Shown here piece after piece: positions 1-11,851 of a stretch of 64,000 nucleotides of DNA. A model generated the notes under the pieces. It was not told where the DNA came from. It was given only the letters and a program-made list of their open reading frames with translations, and did no database searches. Source of the DNA: Erodium maritimum (taxonomy: Eukaryota > Streptophyta > Magnoliopsida > Geraniales > Geraniaceae); contig OY997589.1 of NCBI GenBank assembly GCA_963921825.1, forward strand, positions 5,766,001-5,830,000, written 5' to 3'. A program made the position numbers and the translations under genes. How positions within the stretch are numbered: position 1 is the first letter of the stretch; each line of letters begins with the position of its first letter.

Positions 1-2022
1 GGGCTCGAATCTGGTCTGGGCCTTGGCCCGGACTGACTCTGGTCTTCGGGTCCGGACTCGGGCCTGACTCCGGGACTGGATCGGATACAGACCGTTTGGA
101 CAAACTCGTTTAATTAATCTTTTAAACTGATTTAAACGACACTTGGGACTAAGTCGGACTTTTATCGGATTAAACGGTTAATCAACGGAAATGAAGAACT
201 GTTAATTTAAAGAACTGGGTAATCTGGACCCGATCTGATTTTGGATCGTTTGTGTGTAAACCCAGATTCGTAGCTGGGACTTCGCCGAGGTGACGAGGCG
301 AGCTAGACAGCTGTTGATAGGAGTATTTGTTCGTAGGAAGACCGCAAGGTAGGGAAAGCCTTAATTATTTAATTACCGCCTAGAGTGCATGATTGGGATA
401 ATAAAACCGGAAAGGTCCTAGATTTGCCTATAAGATGCGAATAACTAGATTAATCGCTTTTCAATTACTAATAATTGGATGAGTCTAGTATGCATATTTA
501 GGACGATGACAATTAGTGAAGTGTGCTTTCAATATTTCGGAACTTGTTTTACTGGTAGAGAGGCTGTGAAGAGCTCTCGGATTAGTTGTGTGTTAGGTTC
601 ACATGCTTGATTGATAGTTATCGGGTTAACTTAAGAGTCTAATGAAACTAGATTAACTTGTCTTATCATTTGCCTATTTGTTCGTTCACTTGATGTTTAT
701 ATGGTTGAATCTACTTGTTGATTGAGTGTTTATGTTGCTATAATTGTTGGTTGAACGGATGATCGAGTATGACTGATTGTACCAAAGGGGTATAATCAGG
801 TGATCGATGTACCGATGAATGGAGACATGTAAGTATACGGTAAGCATAAAATGGTGTTGTTTGTCTTGGTTATGATGAAAGTGTGTTCCGCTGTGTGATG
901 CTTGATGGGTGAACGAAGTACTTGTTCCTTTATTCGTATTCCTGATTGTATGCTTATTTATTGGGTTATCTATTCGTTTGCGTGGTTTGGTACTACACCG
1001 GGGGGGTAATCCGGTGCCGATGAGGTGGTTGGAGTTGGACAGTTACAGTGAGTTATTGACCGAGTTTTAGAGCGTGAGAGTATTGGTTACTGGATATTAT
1101 GAGAGTTGAGTATTGGCAGATCCTGCGGGATATCAATTGGTTATGGGACCCTGCGGGGCATTGATTATTGGGCCTGCGGGCAATTGGTTATGGGACCCTG
1201 CGGGGCATGGATTATTGGGCCTGCGGGCAATTGGACATTTTACCCTGCGGGGAAAGGATTACTTATGGTTTCACCCCAAGGAACTGCATCCCAGTGGGTG
1301 CACTACTTGGTCCCCTATGACATATGGTCCTTAGGTGGCATTTCCGAATTAGTTTCGGTGCCTCGGTGCATGTACCCCCTCTGGACCGAGGGAAAATCTG
1401 ACGTGATGTGGATACTCTGGTGGATCGGGTTATGGGAACCGAGGTGATCCCAGAATCTATCCACGGATCGGAGGCTTGAGAAAGCAAGTGGTTGGCAAGA
1501 TACCGATATTTCCCAATCTACTATTATTCGTCTTTTGAAACATTTATTATAAATCTAGTTATATTTCTGTCACTTGGATCCTATTACGTTGTTGTAATTA
1601 TTTCTGAATCTTTATCGCCTCCTTATTTATTATATTGTTCTGATGTTCGGGTTACATTCGTAGACAGCTCATCTTTAACTTAAGGGTTGAGTTATTAAGG
1701 TTTTTCCTACTGAGCGTCAGCTCATCCCCTTTGGTTTCTAACTGTTTTACAAGAGTACCGGATGTCTAGTGAAGTCGAGGCTAGGGAGCTTGGGACTCTT
1801 CGGGTTTTCATTAGAGATATGTTGGTCTCTTGTGTTGGACACATTTTATTTGACTATTTATGTTGAGCTGTGACTCGCGTTATTTTAAACCCCTTTCTGA
1901 TATGTCGTTTTTGACGGAGTTGGTATGAAATTTTTGGAACTTTTATCTATAGTTTATCCTTTAACTTATTTCAACTTGAGTCACGTCTTGAATCCGGTCG
2001 AAACTGGATTTGGGGCGTGACA
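1..2022 (+). mobile_element. Ty3/gypsy-type LTR, 3' portion (fossil)
   Basis: The stretch ends at 2015-2022 in GCGTGACA, the same terminal motif that closes both long LTRs of the element at 49488-58733, and the bases before it (a GGTTT/GGATTT stretch, then TGGGGCGTGACA) are alike. It has no coding capacity and carries short tandem repeats, like those LTRs. The left end lies outside the window, so it may be a solo LTR or the right LTR of an element further left; no primer-binding site follows at 2023. It is old or at least incomplete here. Family assignment is by the end motif and general build only. Confidence 0.5.
1106..1255 (+). repeat. Short tandem repeat inside the LTR
   Basis: Units built around CCTGCGGG and CAATTGGTTATGGGACC recur about every 46-60 bases. 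Open frames across this block are a by-product of the repeat and not genes. Confidence 0.6.
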
Positions 2023-2632
2023 CACTGGATACTGGATCAGTTATTAATAGGCATGTGTCAAGTCACGTGCGAACTGGGCTCACTAATGCCACTTTTGTCC
2101 GCCCTCTTGCATCGTGTTCCGATTTGGTGATGAATTTTCCCCCCAAATCGAACTCTTGTGTTTTATCGTCTTCCTCCCTTAACTCTCTGTCTAGTTTCGA
2201 TCAAGACTTTCCAGTTTGGTCGCCAGAAACAATACAAAAGGTTAAAGGGAAAAGAAAAAAGAAACCTCACCAGCCTTTTCGAGTTTCGACTCGCTCTCTC
2301 TGTATGAGTGAAACTGAGAAACTCGAGGCTCAGCGTAAAAATGAAGGTTGGAGACACTTTGTCGCTACTGGGACTTTGCTACAGATAGAGTTCAAGGATG
2401 TTCCCCCTTCTATCGATTAGTACTTTGTACTTGGTTATTATTCCCTTTCTTCATTTGTACTTTTTTCTCGTTTTTTTAGAAAGATTCTCTTACCGTTTGT
2501 GGTAGAGTCTCTTTTGAAAGTTATTTGGGATAGCTTTTAGCGGTCATCTTTTTTTCCCTATCTTGGGGAAAAAAGATCCTTGGTTTTGTATTTTTCAAAG
2601 CCTATTAATAAATTCATCATTTATAAAAAAAA
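2023..2632 (+). pseudogene. LINE-like 3' fragment with a remnant frame
   Basis: A frame at about 2010-2420 gives a 136-residue basic, serine-rich peptide with no family I recognise; it starts inside the LTR, so its first residues are not genuine. After its stop come about 200 bases of T-rich sequence, an AATAAA-type stretch and an A run at 2624-2631. This order (frame end, T-rich trailer, A tail) is that of plant LINE copies elsewhere in this window. No target duplication was found. It could equally be a fragment of another non-LTR element. Confidence 0.35.
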
Positions 2633-2683
2633 CATAATAATAATATTATTAAATATAACGATAATAAATGATTATTTATTATA

Positions 2684-3161
2684 AGGAAAATATCAAATTG
2701 GTACCCTTAACTATACGTTTTTAAAGCATTGGTACCCTTAACTAATTTAATCACTAAAAATATACCTTAAGTTTCAAATCAGTAACACTTTAGTGTTTTC
2801 CGTCCATTTTTGGACGGAAAATGGTCATGGTGGTGGAGATGAAGGCTGGGGAAGAAACAGAATGAAGGAGAAACATAATAAAGGAGACGTATGTATGAAA
2901 TAAAATGGGGGAGATGAAGGTTACGTAGGAGAAATAAGGTAAAAGAATAATTAAGGTTTGAACTTAGAGGGGTATTTTTGTAATTTTTTGAAAGTTTAAG
3001 GTCATGTGCATTGCACATGACCATTTTCCGTCCAAAAATGGACGGAAAACACTAACGTGTTACTGATTGGAAACTTAAGGTACCTTTTTAGTGATTAAAT
3101 TAGTTAAGGGTACCAATGTGTTAAAAACGCATAGTTAAAGGTACCAATCTTATATTTTCCC
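2684..3161. mobile_element. Long-TIR foldback MITE (Mutator-like)
   Basis: The ends are long inverted repeats of about 150 bases; the left begins AGGAAAATATC and the right is its near complement. The copy is flanked by a perfect 9-bp direct repeat, TTTATTATA, at 2675-2683 and 3162-3170. Nine-base duplications with long inverted ends are typical of Mutator-derived MITEs. The centre (about 2830-3000) is purine-rich and not coding. Confidence 0.85.
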
Positions 3162-3170
3162 TTTATTATA

Positions 3171-3729
3171 ATACATATCGTTGAGATTTCATAGTTATTT
3201 AACGAAATACTTTATTGATAACCAATTAGCTCTGTTACAGAAATAACTGAAACATAACACCAAATTATAGTATAGATAACTCCAGCATTTTGGTACATAT
3301 AAAATGTCAGGCTAATTCAGGTTTAAGTAGGGAATGATTACAATCTGAATGATACATTAAAGCTCAATTACCGTCACCGATGAATCTACTCCAGTCAGAT
3401 TGGGTTATCTACTTTGTGTCTCGAACCTATGATGAGGGCTTATGTGGGAAGGGTACGAGTTGATCGGGGAGTAACCCATGAAATGACGGAGGAGATGGGT
3501 TGACAATGGCCACGATTAACATGGACGAGCGTTTCTCAAAACGAACATTTCGCTTCCCGTATAAATACTTATGGGTCCTGACGAGATTGCTTATAAGACC
3601 TCGTTTAGTTTTATGGGTTCCAGATCCCTTCTCTGGAAGCATTTTGTAGCCTAAATTTTGTTTCTCGTTCCCAGCTAATTAACTCGGTCTCATATCTTCC
3701 TTGAACGCAATTGGTATGGAGAATTCTTA
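3171..3729. other. Intergenic, no feature seen
   Basis: A 71-codon minus frame (3427-3642) has no recognisable domain and no supporting signals. Nothing else stands out. Confidence 0.5.
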
Positions 3730-3737
3730 CTCATATA

Positions 3738-4411
3738 TAGGGATGATAATGGGTCGGCTCTGGGCCGAGTTTTGTGATACTCGTACCCGACCCAATTTTC
3801 ATATCTGTTGTCCGAGCTTGCCCGAGACCCGATAGTGGCCCGCTTGCTGAGCGATCCGTTTTGTGCCCGACCGGGTCGGGTATTACCCTACTCGCCCAAT
3901 ATAAGAATTGTATTTTTTTTCCTTCCAAGAGTCTTGACCCGAGGGTACTGATTGACTGCATGACCAGAAACTACAAAGCAACCACGAAATCAAAGAGGTC
4001 CCACCATACCGACCACGTTGGTTACAATTTCTCAACTTCTTTTTGTTCACTTTATTCTATAAATATCAGCCCCATATTTCTTATTCCACAGTTAACATCT
4101 CTTCTCATATTCCATTTTCATTTTCACCAGATTTTTACAATAAAAAAACTCTGGTGGCCATCATATTCATAATTTACATCTTCTTCTCCGATTCCATTTT
4201 ACGCATCATATATACACTAAATAATAAGAGTTTTATTATTTAGTAACCTATCGGGCGGGGTTTGTGCCGGGTAGTACCAAACCCGATCCAGGCCCGAGCC
4301 CAGTTAAAAACCCGACCAAACTAACCCTTCCCCAGCCCGTTTATACAATGGGCCGGGTTTATCCCGATCTTTTCTAATCAGACAGGTCGGGCTCGTTCGT
4401 TTCCATCCCTA
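3738..4411. mobile_element. Non-autonomous hAT-type DNA transposon
   Basis: The ends are TAGGGATG at 3738 and CATCCCTA at 4411, followed inward by GC-rich sub-terminal repeats built on CCCGACC/GGTCGGG. It is flanked by a perfect 8-bp duplication, CTCATATA, at 3730-3737 and 4412-4419. Eight-base duplications and TAGGGATG ends are hallmarks of hAT elements. The 674-bp body is AT-rich in the middle and has no transposase, so it depends on an autonomous partner. Frames within it are chance. Confidence 0.9.
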
Positions 4412-4497
4412 CTCATATAAGTCCAACCGAAAAACATTTAAAATGTATAATTTTATAATAAATATATTTGGTTGAATAAATCTATTTTATATACATC

Positions 4498-4841
4498 TGT
4501 TGAAGTATGTGTCCCACATCGAAAGTGTGAGGATTAATTAACCCTTTGATATACATCTTGATGCCTCCACCCATCAGCTTGAGCTTTTGGGTTGGATATG
4601 GCTTTAACATGGTATGGTTCGGCCTAATGCCCATTTATCACCTCCACCCTGTGATCTCTGGTCCATATGCAGATGTCCAATCCTGCTATGGCCCACGTGT
4701 AGATGTCCAGCCCTACACGTGAGAGGGAGTGTTGAAGTATGTGTCCCACATCGACAGTGTGATGATTAATTAACCCCTTGATATACATCTTGATGTCTCC
4801 ACCCATCAGCTTGAGCTTTTGGGTTGGATAGGACTTTAACA
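4498..4841 (+). mobile_element. Complete TRIM (miniature LTR retrotransposon, fossil)
   Basis: Two 112-bp direct repeats, 4498-4609 and 4730-4841, each start TGTTGAAG and end TTTAACA. A 5-bp target duplication, ACATC, lies at 4493-4497 and 4842-4846. The primer-binding side starts TGGTAT right after the left repeat, and a purine-rich tract (GAGAGGGAG) precedes the right repeat. The 120-bp interior codes for nothing. The two repeats differ at about 6 of 112 sites, which at a commonly used plant rate (1.3e-8 per site per year) is of the order of two million years. A solo repeat of the same family is at 30821-30932. Confidence 0.92.
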
Positions 4842-4846
4842 ACATC

Positions 4847-7304
4847 GGTCTCGACCCGGAATTTGAAGTCTCTTGTGACAAAGCCTCTTAAATCTGGTCG
4901 GGCAACGATGGAGTGATAAACATGAGGTATTTGTTGAGTTGGAATAAATTCTGAACCCGTGAGGGAAAAAGGCAAGAATATAGTGTTGTATGGGAGCTGG
5001 GTTAAGTGAGAGAGTTGGTGAGAGTGGAAGTGAGCAAGCGAGGCATGAACGTAGTAAATGTCATGCAGAGCCTCTGCAACCTCTCAACACCACCTATCAT
5101 TTACTCTCTCCCCTCACTCGAATTGGAGGGACCAATTCCATTCCCTACTACACATCACTTCCCATTTCTTCTTCTTTCTCCACCTAATTCACAAGTCTAT
5201 GTCATGCCATAACAAACCCATATATATACACGTGGTTCTACGTATTAACAAGTTGTGTTATTAAAAGATTATTTTCCAAAATCCGAGTCCTCTATCGTGA
5301 CGGTCAAATGTCACTTCTTATTTTGATAAGCAATTTTAGATTTTATAACTTTTATTTTCATTAATGTGTTTTTATACTTATATATTGAGAAGGGTGAGAG
5401 CAAGAAGAAGTATTTGATATAAGAGAAAAGTAGAGGAGATAATTGGAGGTGAGAGTTCGGAGTTGAAAGCTTTGTGTGGTTGAGAGGAAATAAAAAAGAG
5501 GGAGAGAGGAGAGATAAGAGTTTGAATATAGTTAGGTTAAGTTAGTATATATGAAAAGATAGTTATGTCATTTAATAAAAATAAAATATCATGTGCTTTG
5601 CACATGATTGTTTCCATCCAAAATTTTACACCGTTAGACTAAAGTGAAAAAATAGAAGTTAAAGAAGTTAAATGTCACAAAAAAATAGTTAAGGGGTGAT
5701 GTGAAAAACGGTGAAAGCCAGGGTTATGTGTCATTTTCCCTTAATTCTATAATCTCAAGAAAAAATAAGACGTAAACAAATATTCATCACCGAATTAACT
5801 CAAGTGGACATCCATTCTTTGTTACTCAGTTTAATTTTTGCTTTGTACAAGTACCAAATGAGTACTATTGTGATTTGTGGTCTCATGAGTGCTTTAACTC
5901 TATTAACTTCTTAACCAGTAAATAAATGAATATGTTGGCAATAATTGTTGCATCTCACGGATGTCTCTGTTACTAGTCCTTATACTATTATTATAAAATG
6001 TACTTTAAAAGATTATATTTAAATATACGGCTTATAAAAGAAACTTGAAAGATACTCCATTTTGTTTTATTTGTATTTTTATTATTTAAAATTCATTGCA
6101 CATTGATATCGTGCTATGAAAAATGTGATTTCATGGAAAAGAAAAATTAGCAGCACATACAAAATGCAACACACCAATTGTATATGGAGAGAGATTTTGA
6201 TCTTACACACAACGTTCTTATAATAAGCTGCATTGATAACTCATATGTTACATCCACATTGAGTTTAATTTGCAAATGATTCTTTTCTCGTGCCCTTTTG
6301 ACAAACAAATACATTTATGTATGTACTGTCAAATCATAAATAGAATATATATGTGCATGAATTTGATCTAAGCCCATAAAGGAGAACAAGGGAAAGGAAA
6401 AGAAATTAATTGCATTAAAGCAATGCACTAATTAATGTGAAGATTGGTCATTATTTAATTTTAGAAGCATGAATGTGATTCCTTAGTGTCATACTCACAT
6501 GTATTAATATTTATACCCTTTCGATTTATCGTCACCTTTCCTTCCAAACTCTTCATAAATGCATTAACGCTTGGAACAATAATTATAGTAATGGCAATTC
6601 TCACCCATTTATTCCTTTCTTACAATTGATGTTGATATATAAGGTTATATCTTTTGGGCTTGACAGTCCTTAATTCAATCCCCAGAGCCATAATACAATT
6701 TTGCTTTATAGGCTTCATTTAAATCACCAGAAATTACACTCCTTAATGCAATTACTCTTAATTACTTGTATTTTAACCATTATGGTGTGCATCGCACGTG
6801 CAAACTACATAATTGGAATAAGATGAAGTTAGGATGATTATCCTTATAATGTTCCTTTAATTCATATATCAATTAATATTTTTTCAGGTCTAATAATTTC
6901 ATTCATATAAAGTGATTAATTACAAGTATATATAGGGCAAGCCCCTAAAACCGGTAACATGGTCTGAAACGCTCACCATAAACACGTGTACCCATACTCT
7001 GAGCCACATACACAAAATCCTATTAAGCAATATTGAGAATAATTTAACACACCAACCAGGCACGATTGAGTAAACATTAGGAGTTATATGTCTTACTAGG
7101 TAGTTGTCTTTAGTTGTTATGACACAACGAACGACTCTAACCCGAGGAAGACGACCTGGAAAATATGGTTAATTTCAAGGTCATGTGGGCTTCTATCCCC
7201 CCACTTGACCCCCTTGTTCGAGACTCATGGCCCTCGACGAGGATGCATGGAAAACCTCGTTGGTGACACTAGACCTTCCTCGCCATATTGAACGGGCTAA
7301 TCAA
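4847..7304. other. AT-rich intergenic region
   Basis: No gene is supported. Around 5590-5615 lies a short palindrome (ATCATGTGCTTTGCACATGAT) very like the inner palindrome of the MITE at 2684-3161, so a decayed relative may sit at about 5290-5745, but its left arm is not recognisable. A TAAATGCA at 6556-6563 matches the L1 box but lies over 5 kb from the next gene start. Confidence 0.5.
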
Positions 7305-7317
7305 GGACGAAAGTTTC

Positions 7318-8121
7318 GGATTGCGTGGATCATGACGCGCCTGGTTTGGATTCTGTCGACAACGCCTGCGAAGAAGTTGGTGTTGCCGACGATTTTGTTC
7401 ATAACGTTGGGCCTGTCCAACCCAAGTTTGGTGGGTTTATTGTTAGCCCAAATCCTATAGGTGAGGACCAGTCCATTATAGGTCCGGTTTCAGGTAGTAT
7501 TGGGCCCTTTTTGAGCCCAAGAGGTAAGGACCAGCTCGTAGCAGGTTCGGTTTCAGGTTCTCGTGGGTCGGTTTTGGGCCCGGGGTCCACAATACCACCA
7601 GTATCCGTTGTAGATGTTACGGAAGCTAAAACAGGTCTTTCGTCACATCAAGTGGATATTAGCGTCCCGGTCGGGGTTCAACAGAGTAGTAGGGGGAAGG
7701 AGGCTCTCCTTAAACCTCCAAATCCTAAACCGTTGATTAAGGATCGTCTTTCGAAGCAGGTTCCTTCTAGAGCTTCGAATCGTCAGAGTCGACCTCCAAA
7801 GTTTTTAGGTGATTACTACACTCGTGTAATCAAACCAGTCCATCCCTTGGGTCGGTATCCAGTGGACGTTGGGAAGCAGATTTCACAAGCTAAAGCTGCT
7901 CAGCTACCTCATTCAGCTAAAGCATTCAATGATCCGACTTTGACTTCGGAAGATGAAGAATGGGTCATTGATGGTTGATTTAGTGACGCCTTTTGGTTTT
8001 TGTTTCGGGCTTTTGTACCCGCAGCTCCTTTTGAGAGCTCTTTTGTAATGGTTGTCTTTGGTTTGATCCTACTTGGATCTAACTCTTTCTAAATAAAAAT
8101 TTGCGCTTATCCAAAAAAAAA
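7318..8121 (+). mobile_element. 5'-truncated LINE derivative, ORF1 tail only
   Basis: An open frame to 7978 carries the C-terminal part of a LINE ORF1-like protein, including the block SRASNRQSRPPKFLGDYYT shared with the copy at 46328-48271. A stop, about 130 bases of trailer (with CGGGCTTTTGTACCCGCAGC) and an A run at 8113-8121 follow. The flanks are imperfect direct repeats, GGACGAAAGTTTC at 7305-7317 and GGACGATGTTTC at 8122-8133, which look like a target duplication. No reverse transcriptase lies between the ORF1 tail and the trailer, so this copy descends from an ORF2-less source. Confidence 0.75.
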
Positions 8122-8133
8122 GGACGATGTTTC

Positions 8134-8610
8134 CCATGTCCCATGTTGATTCTATGATCCCGTCGTTCTCATCCTCATTACCGACGAGTGAAACCTCATT
8201 CATCTTGCCTTAGATTGAGAGTAGGTATGTAGGCATCAGATCAGACAAAGGATTGAGTCCTATCGTAGGGCCGACCCCAAGGCTAAAGAATAGGCCCTTG
8301 CCCGGCTGCGAGAAGGTGGTGGTGGTGGCGCACTGGTTCCCTTTCGGAACCCGCAAAACTCCATTATGTAAGGAGAAGACACGATCCAATCGTTGATTGC
8401 TTCTAAGGACGGAAAATCGACAGGGATGGGAAAACCGAAATGACAAAGGAGAAGAGAGCCGAGAGGAAAAGAAGACCGGGCAAGAAGAAGCCCACTGGCA
8501 ATCTTAGATGTCACAACGTGAACGAAAACAATATGACACCTAGGGTTTTTGAGGAAAAAAAATTCTATTTATAGTAGTATATCAATTAATTGTTATACAT
8601 ATATTGCTCA
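8134..8610. other. Intergenic, no feature seen
   Basis: Two overlapping minus frames (8210-8514) show no domain and look like chance. Confidence 0.4.
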
Positions 8611-9120
8611 GTTTTTTTACCAGAGAGAGAAAAAATGCATTAAAAAAAGAAGTATGTGTCATGGGATAGAAACCACAACCACCAAAAAAAGGCCAACAAA
8701 AATCCAACCCAAAAGGCAAAAGCAACAAATAGAACAAGAGAAAGCAACCACACCGGTCCACCACAACAACCACAAACCCGTCAGACAAGCGAACAGTGCC
8801 TCAGGGGACCGCTCGGACAACCTTGATTGGACTAGTGAACAATACCACATGAGATCGCATGGGTGGATCCTCTGGAATCAAGAAGGCTAAGTGATCTGCG
8901 CCCCTCAACCCGAAAACGGACAGATCGGACCCAAAACGCGACTCCAAAACAAGTACTCACCGGACCCCACCAAGGTAAAGCACCCCAAGACGACCCCTGA
9001 ACAAGCACTCGCCAAACCTGACAAGAGAAAACCATTGAAGAGGACCTGGGGACAAAGTGATGAACTCCTTAAACATGACACAACAACCTTAGACGCTCTT
9101 AGTCAGCGTTGCCGCTGAAG
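8611..9120 (-). mobile_element. Probable LINE 3' or non-coding fragment
   Basis: On the minus strand the stretch ends in CTCTCTGGTAAAAAAACTG (plus 8606-8624), a LINE-like A-tailed end. The end at about 19754 shares TGGTAAAAAAA. The body is T/G-rich on the minus strand with no conserved domain. It may be untranslated LINE sequence; the boundary at 9120 is a guess. Confidence 0.3.
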
Positions 9121-11190
9121 ACTTGATCCACTTGAGAAAGCTAAACTGTTGATCGACTGTTCTCAAGTTGAACAAAGACCCATGCTAAACTCTACATATA
9201 TTAAACTATTGCTCAGTTAATGGACTTACATAATTTTATCATAATTATATCAAATTTAATAACTTTATAACTTTGGATTACCATGTATTCTATAAAGTTG
9301 AAAAAGTACTTGTCATATATTACACATCAGTATAAATATACACATACAATCTATTCACCGCTCAAAATAAATACAAATATTGTAAATTCTAGATTTGTCA
9401 GACAATAGTGTAACATACTCCAGACCAGAAAAGCGCAACCTAATACATATAAACAATTCGACAGATGTACACACCATACAAACAATACATTCCTTGAACC
9501 AAATTCGAACTCCTTTGAAATATGAGATTTGAACCATTGAAGTGTCTCCTTGGGGACTTTAATTACCGTGTTTTATAATCCATATCACCATGGCTCAATT
9601 GCATTACACAAATATGCAATAAAAGGGTATACATAGTCATATGGGGGTGACATTATATTGGCTTGAAAGTCACAATGCAACACCAAGTAAGGTTATTTTG
9701 GTAATGGTAACTTGTAGTAATTAATAAATTGAAAGCCCTAAGCTACTATGTATACATATTCGCGAGGGTGGGGTGTACTATACTACTAGCTCTTGCGTTT
9801 GTCATACTATACCGAAATTAGGTGAATGTGGCCACACATCTAATTTCATGTCGATCTCTCCAAGTAAAAAGGTGATGGAGACCAATTTCTACCAATTCAA
9901 CAATACATACTTGTAAGAAACCAACAAATAAACACACAAATACATGTAATATACATATATACACGAATCAGCACCATATATACATATTTATTAATATTAC
10001 CAAAATCCTAGATGCATTCATTGGCAAAGAATGGATACACGCAATAATCCATATTTCTTAATTCGATTTGTGAATGTAATTTAAGAAAAGAATATATATA
10101 TATATTTAATGGAAAGTAGAAAAAAATAAATATTTTGGTAGGCATATATAGAGAGTTTGGTAGCCGTCATTCGTTGAACCACAATAATAATAATGTTACC
10201 ATCCTCATCTCATCCCAATCCTATACCAGTAGCCATGGAAAATCACACACACACAAAAATATATATATACATTTAATAGTTGTATATTCATGGAGGTCAT
10301 TTGGATGAATATTTTTCTTAAAATGAAAACTAGAGAATTAAACAGTAAAATATATAATAATACGATCGGAATTGGGTATTATATTAATGAAAATAAAAGA
10401 TACAATAAAAACTAATTATTAACACTCTAATTAAGCATACATTTCAATAAAACCGTTTCATATCTTCATTTTGAAATGAAATAATAGCACCATTCTTTAG
10501 TTCTAGTTTTTTTGGTGGGGTTATGATGTTATTTTTAATAAACTTTCGACCGGATGTATGAGATACCTGGGTTGATAAATTGATCATCCTTTGTTAGATG
10601 AAATCCGAGTAGTTTTCATTAAAGATAAGTCCCAATTTTCACTAAAATCGAAAGTTATTCTACAAAGTTAAGAAAGTCAAACTAATCAGGGATTGACTCT
10701 GGGAGGGGTCTATGTACGATGTGCTGCATCCCCCATTCACCGTTACCGTCGAGGTCCCTCAGGATCTCCGGTATCCCATTCCCCCTCTTCGTCTTCTGTT
10801 GCGGCCCATGAGGCATCATAGCTCTGTGATAGCTGGCCCACCCAACACCGTCGAGGACGGTTCTACTGTGAAAAGAATAGCGAACATTCTTAAATGTTCT
10901 TGCCTGTTCTTCGTGGTCAAAGAGTCTCTAATGCACTTTATTGTCCTTACACACGTTGATTGATGAAATTCTGCACCTTTCGCTAAAAAAAAACTTCTGT
11001 ATTTATATCTCACAATAAAACTTTTATTCTTGGTATTTTGATGTAAAAGGTTTTCAAATAATCTCGAGTCCGTATATATATACGTGTATATACATACGTT
11101 TGTGTATATATATATATAAATATAACACAATTACGCGAAAACGAAAATAAGCTTTCTCTTTCTTTGATAGCCATTACAGCTCCACGCCAT
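9121..11190. other. Upstream region of the HDG2-like gene
   Basis: AT-rich DNA with several (TA)n tracts, no supported gene. It includes the dispersed repeat at about 10500-10690 and, at 10690-10995, a stretch ending in an A run (10985-10993) that may be another LINE or SINE end. Confidence 0.5.
10500..10690 (+). repeat. Dispersed repeat, copy A
   Basis: This stretch aligns by eye over nearly all its length with 21085-21290: both run from CTAGT-TTTTTGGTG through TACCTGGG/TACCCGGG to AAAGTCAAACTA/AAAGAACCAAACTA. Identity is roughly 65-70 percent. No coding capacity and no clear ends. Class unknown. Confidence 0.6.
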
Positions 11191-11198
11191 TAAATGCA
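11191..11198 (+). promoter_or_regulatory. L1 box upstream of HDG2-like gene
   Basis: TAAATGCA matches the L1 box (TAAATGYA), the site bound by class IV HD-ZIP proteins in epidermal promoters. It lies 661 bases before the start codon, directly upstream of a CT-rich stretch (about 11214-11300) typical of plant 5' leaders. The gene downstream encodes a protein of the family that binds this box, so self-regulation or regulation by a relative is a fair inference. Confidence 0.6.
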
Positions 11199-11851
11199 AT
11201 TGCACCCTCTCAATACGCTCTGCAATTACTCCTCCCCCTCTTCTCATCCATCTCTTTCTTCTTCCTCTTCCTCTTCCTCCCCCTCTCTCTACAACACTAC
11301 CATCTCACTCCCGGAAAGTGCCCAAAACCCATCTTCTCCGACACAAAACCAAGCCCTATCTCATCAACCCACCGGCCGGAGACAAAGGTATACACATACC
11401 CTTTAAGCTTCTAGCCACCACAAAACCTCACTCCCACCATTTCTCCACCTCTTCTTTTACATGCACTCTCTCCTCAAACTCGAGCAATATATTGTTTTAG
11501 TTCATATTCATGTATTTGATTTTGGTTTGGTTTAGGTTTTGAAACATAAACATGTTTGTTTCTGCAAATACAGGACCGAAAAAGGAAACGTTTATTTGGG
11601 CTTTTGGACACTTTCCAACATATTCGCGGCCGTTTCTTCAGCAATTTGTCAACTCTTTCCCATCTCCGTGCATTTTTCTCGGGCTCCGGCACGTAAATCA
11701 AACCCTAGCTAATATATAGACAAGATTGACCCTTCATCTTGGCTCTTTCTCTAAGTCAAAAACACCCATATAACCCTATACATACTCCAATATATATATA
11801 TAGGTAAGATCGAGTTGAAGGAGAGAGAGAGAGAGTTAGGGTTAGTGAAAT

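Noticed and set aside
5290-5745. Another foldback MITE next to the palindrome at 5590
   Set aside because: The left arm does not pair with the right arm by eye, and no target duplication is found.
6556-6563. Another TAAATGCA (L1 box)
   Set aside because: More than 5 kb from the HDG2 start with mobile elements in between; an 8-base match is expected by chance in AT-rich DNA.
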